In this document: positions 58,284-64,000 of the stretch, one piece after another
How positions within the stretch are numbered: the first letter of the stretch is position 1
How the letters are laid out: each line of letters opens with the position of its first letter
Source: Asterias amurensis
Lineage: Eukaryota > Echinodermata > Asteroidea > Forcipulatida > Asteriidae
Assembly (NCBI RefSeq): GCF_032118995.1
Contig: NC_092657.1
Span: forward strand, 14,614,181 to 14,678,180
DNA: 64,000 nt
Reading direction: 5' to 3'
Made by a program: the position numbers and the translations under genes
Notes under the pieces: model-generated
Seen by the model: only the letters and a program-made list of their open reading frames with translations
What the model was told of the DNA's origin: nothing
The model's database searches: none

Positions 58284-60663
58284 ACTTTGTGTGACAAGGT
58301 TTTTTTTTTTTTTTTATTATTATCTCGCAACTTTTTAAGATTTTCACAGGTTTGTTATTTTATACATAATGTTGAGATACAGCAAGTGAGAAGACTGATC
58401 TTTGACAATTACCAATAGTGTCCAGAGTCTTTAACGTTCTATAAAAGGTTCTTATTTACCTGTCATTTTTACGATTGATGGGCTCCGTTATTTGTTATTT
58501 GTTGTTTATAAAACATTGTTTATTATGCTACTCTCACAATAACACCGACAAAATAACAAACAGCGGTATCATTACGTTTTGAAAACATCAATCTGTTTTA
58601 ATTACCTGGAAACTCGTAACAAAAACACGTTTGGAAAATTGCGATCATAATAAAATAATAACGGATTCAACAAGTGTGGTGTACCGACTGACAAACCCAC
58701 AATAACAAACATGTATTTTGATGTATGGCTCCCAACCCCTCACAAGCTCATGGCTAGACCCGCAACGCAAGCTGGGAGTTCATAGCGCCCTGGTTTACAC
58801 ATCCAGCCCCCACGAGACACGGCATGGGCGGTACGCTCCAAGGCTTACGTTCCGATTGCTCCAAGCCATGGGGCGATACAATAAGCTTCCGTTTATTCAC
58901 GGAGTCTCTGAATGTTATAATCTTACGTTCGATTTTTGACCATTATTTACGATTTTGTATCCATAATCTGATTGCATAGTATTTGTTGTTAATACTCATG
59001 AATAATTGTAAACAAAATAATTAAACTTAGTTCAGCAAGTTAGTTTTCCTACGGCTGGAAACTAACTCGGATGGTCAATGTGATTATTAGAACCACTTTG
59101 TGGTTCTAACTATCACGCGACTCTAGGTTTTTTGTATGCAAAAAGGGCTAAATCTGATGATTTGTTTAGAGCCTGTTATTCCCCGTTCCTTGAAGACATT
59201 TGAAATCATATCTAAGTCTATTGTAGTCCAACCAGCCCAATTCAGCCGGTGCGTCCATAAGATGATATTTTGTGATTTGAGGCAAAGCATGGTGAGGTAT
59301 CAAATTTGTTTGCGGTAACACCAAAAAGAAGAAGAATTTTCAGCAATACACTTTCTCAATGAACATAATCTACCCAGCAAGGTGTTACTGCAAGCCCAAA
59401 AACACCACCCGGTCTATGTTATGTTCAATGATACATGCGACCAAATAGTATAAAATCTGACAGGTCAGGCGTTGAGGGTGTCATGGCCGAGTGGATAAGA
59501 GCACCGAACTCAATCTGTGGTGCTTCTGTTCAGCAGAGTGTGGGTTCGAAGTCCGTGCGTGACACTTCACTATAACTACTTCTCTCCACCTAGATGTAAA
59601 TGGGTACATGTGAGGGCAGAGATGGTTCTTGTGATTGATTTAGCCGAGTAGCGCATGTTTCACAGGCTGCGTACTCACCACCAGGGAGCTGAGATGGTTT
59701 GAAGGGACACACCGGCTTCGTTGGGCTATTTAGGCTACAGAAAATACTGAAACATGATTCTAAAGGTCTTCCAGGAATGGAGAAGAATAGTTGCTAAAAG
59801 AAACCATCAAATTTTGCAGTTTTAACGCATTTTTTTTAAAACGAAGGTCACGTGGGTTATCCGGACCACTTTTTTGGTTCGGATAACCCACGTGACTTTC
59901 GGAGATAGCTTTACTTACAGCCGTATAAAAATAAATTACTAAACCAAATGTTCAAATTTTTGGTTAGAATTATTTATGAATATTTGACAAAAGAGACTAT
60001 GTTTACAGGTTGCGGGTAAAAATTGTAAATAATTATGACAAAAGGGACGCAAGATTCTTATTCAGAGAGTCTGTGCAACGGAAGCGTGTTTTACAGCGCC
60101 TCGGCATGGGAGCAATCGGAACATAATGCCTGGAACATATTACGTCTTGCACATGACGTGTATCGGGGGGGGGGGGAGGGGCTGGAGGTGTAATCGCTGG
60201 CGCTATGAACTCCCAGCTGGCGGGTCTCGCCGTGAGCTTGGGAGGGGTTGGGAGCAAGACATCAAAGTACATGTTTGTCATCGTGGGTTTGTCAGTCGGT
60301 ACACCTCGTGTCGATTCCGTTATTTCCTATGATCGCAACGTTCCAATTTAATGCTCTGTTCTGTTTCATGGCTTCTAATTTATTTTTGTTAGGAGTTTTC
60401 AGGTAATTAAAAAAGATTGATGATGTCAAAAGGTAGGGATACCGCATTTTGTTACAATGACAGTGTTTTTGTGTGAGTAGCTTAAACAAATGTTTTATGA
60501 AGAAGAAGAAAAAAAAACAAAAAAAAAAAAACGGAGCCCCCGATTGTAAAAAAAACAGTTGAATAAGAATGTTGTATAAAAGGTTGAATCAAAAATAATG
60601 TTAAAACAAAATTCCCTCAAAGCATAACTTTGGTAAAAAAAAAAAAAAACATTATTTTTTTGA
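58284..60663 (+). repeat. 2.38-kb tandem duplication, copy 2
   Basis: Parallel to 55901-58276 throughout. The join at 58274-58284 reads GAAAGCGTAC, a motif also found in the foldback arm repeats. Confidence 0.92.
59477..59705 (+). mobile_element. SINE with tRNA-Leu-like head, copy in duplication 2
   Basis: Same as 57097-57325 with one change in the anticodon stem (CTTTGG to CTGTGG at 59517), which weakens the arm. Confidence 0.65.
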
Positions 60664-60699
60664 TTCTGTGAATGAAGTGTTTTTGAGATTGTTGAGGTA

Positions 60700-61898
60700 T
60701 TATTTGGTTACGTTCCAAGCTACGCAGCTACTCAGCTATACGCTTACTTTCATTCAAGTTACGCTATAATAGCAACACACACGTTTTCAACCCCGAGTCA
60801 AGCTACACTTATTATACACGCTCTTATAACAAAAAAGTACGCTTTCAACACGTTCCATACGCAGCTACGTTTACGTTCCAAAATACCCAGCTACGCGCAC
60901 GTTCCAAGATATGCTAACGTTCCCAAAATATGGTTACGTTACAAAATATATGGTAACGTTCCAAGCTACGCAGCTTCTTCCAAGCTATACAATCCAAGAT
61001 ACGTTCAGGTTCCAGTAACGCTGTAACCAAAATGTACGCTTTCAATCCTGAGTCAAGCTAGGCTTACGTTTCAGTATTTGCAGCTACGCTTACGTTTCAA
61101 AATACATTCCCACAAGGATGCTTTTGAATCCATCAAGATTCCCTTCCCCGGAGAAAAAAAAAATTCACTGTGAATAGCAGAATCCATTGTTCAGTTTCAT
61201 CTGTTTAGCAGAAAATACTGCTTACAAAATGTCTTTACTATTTAAAAATTTAGTTGGGCACCAGCTACAATTTTTCGAATTTAATTTAAATTTGGCTGGT
61301 AATAAGTTTCTGCTATGCAAAACTATTTTTTTTTGCTAAGCAAAATGCTTGTGCCATTATGCAGGCATTATGAAATTAGGTCCTGGCACGTTGGGGCACG
61401 TGACACCTCGATCGCATTCCAAACTGCATCATGGCTATGCGGTAGTAGGCCTAGTTTATTGGGGCCAGGAATGCTTTATTGACTTGTCACTGTCCCTTCA
61501 TATTCTGGGTTAATTTCTCTGTGTTCTTCGTGACGATCATTGGATGTACGTCGAAGCACGAAGGTCTACCTCCATCGTCGAAGGATTTGCCTGCTGTTGT
61601 TATTTATGTTGGTTGATTATAATACATGGATCCCTATGCTGCGTCATAGTTAAACGCTGCTATAAACAAAACACCAGTCTATTTGCAACATTGTGCGACA
61701 ATGTCACAAAGTTGACAGTTGCAACGGCTGGAAACACGTATACGCTGGCCTTTTACCGCTTTTTTTTGTTTTATAATTTTTCGCTAATTACGTGTCATTT
61801 TGATGACTTTTTTTTTACAGCAACCATCTATAAAAACGTTAGTTATGATTCTTCACCCCTAAATATTGGGTAAACGGTGAGCCGGTGTGTCCCTTTAA
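60700..61898 (-). repeat. Right arm of the foldback element
   Basis: Starts with a tandem-repeat zone in inverse orientation (TTACGTTCCAAGCTACGCAGC, GTACGCTTTCAA at about 60838 and 61032) and continues through CATCATGGCTATGCGG and GCAACGGCTGGAAA to the TTAA end. Repeats are more degraded than in the left arm. Confidence 0.75.
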
Positions 61899-62242
61899 GG
61901 AATTAATTAAGGCCCAGTGACCAGGGGTAATGATGTTGGAAGCGCTTTGAAAAACTGGTTATTGTTATTGTTGATATTGTTGTGGAAACAAATATATATC
62001 ATGATTCAGACCAGTGTATTGTAAGGATCAGTACACGCTCAAGTAACGAATTGCGTTCTGGAAGTTGTAGTCAGGCTATTTGGGAAACCAAAACACATTG
62101 TTGTAAAAGTGTGCATAGGAAACCCAATGTCACTGATCAAATGCCCCTGAAGAAGTCTCTGGTCAGTATGTGCCAAAGCCACCGAGATTGATAGGACAAA
62201 TTTTAACATCCCCAAATTGAACTCAGAAACAAAGTTTAATCA
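61899..62242. other. No gene seen
   Basis: Between the foldback element and the SINE; no exon or repeat recognised. Confidence 0.35.
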
Positions 62243-62835
62243 AACCATTTGTTAGGGTGGCATGGTTCGCTTGTGTGGTCGATTCCCGGCCTGGGCCATA
62301 AGTGAGTTGAGTTGTGCGTTGGTTATATGTTGTGTCACGAGGGTTTTCCAGACCATCGGTTTTTCTCCCTTGGGAAAAATCTAGCCTTGCTCAAGGCAGT
62401 GGAATTATTCACTCCGAAAAAAAGACCGCCGCTGTATAAAACCGTAAACACTGTGCGTAAAATGTGTGTAACCCCATCGCACGATGCCCCGTACACTATC
62501 CGCATGCACGGCCTCCGCATGCGGGTTAGTGGTACGAGTGCGAATGACTTGTGCACAGTAGTCGTACGGTGTGCGTTGAGCGATGTGACGGTGTATATGG
62601 TGGGTTTACAGCGGTGTCTTTTCGGAGTGAATAATGCGACTGCCTTGAGCAAGGCTAGGAAAAAGATAACAATTTCGATCTTGACTGTGTTCCGTGGTCA
62701 TAATGGGTTGATGTGGCTGGCAGCCAGAGGCGCCCTTGCATGCCTGCTTCCCAAACACGTTGCAGCCGCGTCCGTCGCAATTCAGCTCTAGCTGCGAGTA
62801 AGGATGTTAGCCCCCCCCCCCGCCCACCACCAAAG
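62243..62835 (+). mobile_element. tRNA-derived SINE, plus orientation, split by a MITE
   Basis: GGGTGGCATGGTTCGCTTG head, TCGATTCCC B box (region between A and B shortened), CCTTGGGAAAAAT at 62369, then the MITE, then CAATTTCGATCTTGACTG and TGGCTGGCAGCCAGAGGCGCC, ending in a C run at 62810. Confidence 0.7.
62381..62658. mobile_element. Palindromic MITE (CTAGCCTTGCTCAAGG) inside the SINE, hAT-like
   Basis: CTAGCCTTGCTCAAGGCAG at left and exact inverse at right; arms share TTATTCACTCCGAAAA. Flanking GGGAAAAAT and GAAAAAGAT suggest an imperfect ~8-bp duplication, judged against the uninterrupted SINE at 22.9 kb. Confidence 0.82.
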
Positions 62836-64000
62836 GTTTTGCTTGGTATAATTACAATTTTACCGGCACCGTTGCATTCGGTTGTTTTGAATTGATTATA
62901 TACGGTTCGAACTAAATGTCAAATAGTTTTCTTGACTTGCACATGTTGTCTTCTGTTTAAGTCATCATTTAAGTTATGTATTGTAAAATAAACTGATAAA
63001 TCAATGTTGATGCTATTGTAATCGCTTCCAGATTATTGACGAATATTTTTATCGTGAAAAAATCGTGTGCCCCGAACTAAGAACATTTTCCGATAACTAA
63101 TTTTTCTAAAGACATGTTTCGGTCACTAAGTTAACAGAAGACAAGTTCTTTAATTTATCAGTGGAAATATACATGGTATTAATAAATATTCGTTATTTTG
63201 TAATATTTTCAATAATGAATACCGGTTAAGTTATATCTGCATTTTGTAGATATTTTACAGGAATTAAAAATAAATGTACACATATACAAATAATGAAAGG
63301 GTCACAACATTATAACTATGAGGGTTTGTAGCAATGTATTTTGATTTGTGATTTTGTTTGCGTCTGACAAGACACAGTCCGCTAAGTCTTAGAACCAAAT
63401 GTTGTAGGTTGCAAAATGGCGGTTGTCAAGTGTCGCTGGTTGCAAGGGAAAATACGGCCACGTCACCAATTAAAAGCTAACAGCTTAGCCTATTTATAGT
63501 TCATAGTTAATGATCCATGGCATTTTGAACAATTTCCATTTAAATTTACCAACATTGTTTTTGTTTACCTGAGACGTAACGAGCCATTGTCCTAATAGCC
63601 GGACTTTATGTCACTTCTGACAAAGCAAACAAAATCGGTCGTACTTGGATTGGCATTAGTCTAGCGATATGGTTCACACTGATAAAGGAACACAAATTAG
63701 TGCACATCTACGATCATTAGGGAATATAATGATCAGGTAGGCCTATACAGTTTTGGCAAAGTGACAAGGGTATTGGAAGAACAGTGGAAGGGTGTTCCAT
63801 ATCTACCACGTGCATACATTCAAGTTTATTATTTATTTATTTGTATGAGCTGTGCTGTTTTCCTTTGTTTGTTTATGTGTTCCTCTTTCTTTTGGAACAA
63901 CACAGTCATTCAAATACAACAACTAGATGTAACTACCCCAGTAGTATGCCATAAAGCCAGCGAATACTAAATGTTTTGTTGATGATTGCATCAATTATTA
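62836..64000. other. No gene; dispersed repeat copy 3 at 63387-63465
   Basis: GAACCAAATGTTGTAGGTTGC...AAAATACGGCC is a weak third copy of the 5112 repeat. The rest holds no recognised feature. Confidence 0.4.

Larger units (their letters stand above)
54107..61898. mobile_element. 7.8-kb foldback (long terminal inverted repeat) element flanked by TTAA
   Basis: Left end TTAA+AGGGACACATCGG and right end inverse with CCCT+TTAA. Arms of ~1.15-1.2 kb pair from end to end: CTCACCGTTTACG, CCAGCCGTTGCAACTG, ACATTGTCGC, CATGATGCAGTTT and a subterminal tandem-repeat zone occur in both, inverted. Interior: a family A MITE, a 2.4-kb tandem duplication containing a further palindrome, and SINE copies. No transposase was recognised. 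Organisation recalls foldback/TU-type elements of sea urchins, which also carry short tandem repeats in long inverted ends. Confidence 0.75.

Overview
The window is animal (metazoan) nuclear DNA, most likely from an echinoderm and probably a sea star. It is AT-rich and gene-poor, has spliced genes with GT/AG introns, and is packed with short inverted-repeat transposons of types I associate with asteroid genomes. That attribution is from memory of repeat families and from the TRIM paralogue expansion, not from a database match. No bacterial, plasmid or CRISPR feature is present. Genes I can support: (i) the first two coding exons of a monocarboxylate-transporter-like (SLC16) gene on the minus strand, running off the left edge; (ii) two intact, closely related intronless-coding TRIM genes (RING, two B-boxes, coiled coil, NHL-like propeller) at 29.07-31.01 kb and 41.72-43.65 kb, with a third broken copy at 46.91-47.87 kb; (iii) a frameshifted THAP-domain fragment at 40.5-40.8 kb; (iv) a possible cysteine-rich terminal exon at 24.68-24.82 kb on the minus strand. 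Four diverged copies of a promoter/noncoding-first-exon block lie at 22.1, 35.2, 38.7 and 53.5 kb and look like the 5' ends of TRIM-cluster genes. Layout: 0-2.5 kb transporter 5' end; 2.5-8.3 kb retroelement pieces, microsatellites and two TTAA-flanked inverted-repeat elements; 8.3-10.6 kb a large inverted repeat with Helitron-like ends; 10.65-15.61 kb five tandem Helitron-like units of about 955 bp in one orientation; 16.87-18.74 kb a 1.9-kb tetranucleotide array; 19-28 kb MITEs, SINE and a segmental duplication; 28.9-50.3 kb the TRIM cluster with MITEs, a Tc1 fragment and an array of short palindromes; 51-54 kb another copy of the segmental duplication plus a 5' exon copy; 54.1-61.9 kb one nested 7.8-kb foldback structure that contains a recent 2.4-kb tandem duplication; 62-64 kb a SINE split by a MITE, then unique sequence. 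The strongest observations are internal comparisons. Several insertions have an unoccupied paralogous site inside the same window, which fixes their ends and target duplications: TTAA for the 0.33-kb MITE behind the second TRIM gene, the 5-kb Helitron-like array, and a MITE inside a SINE. At least six sequence families here end in TTAA. All coordinates of repeat edges are read by eye and may be off by a few bases.
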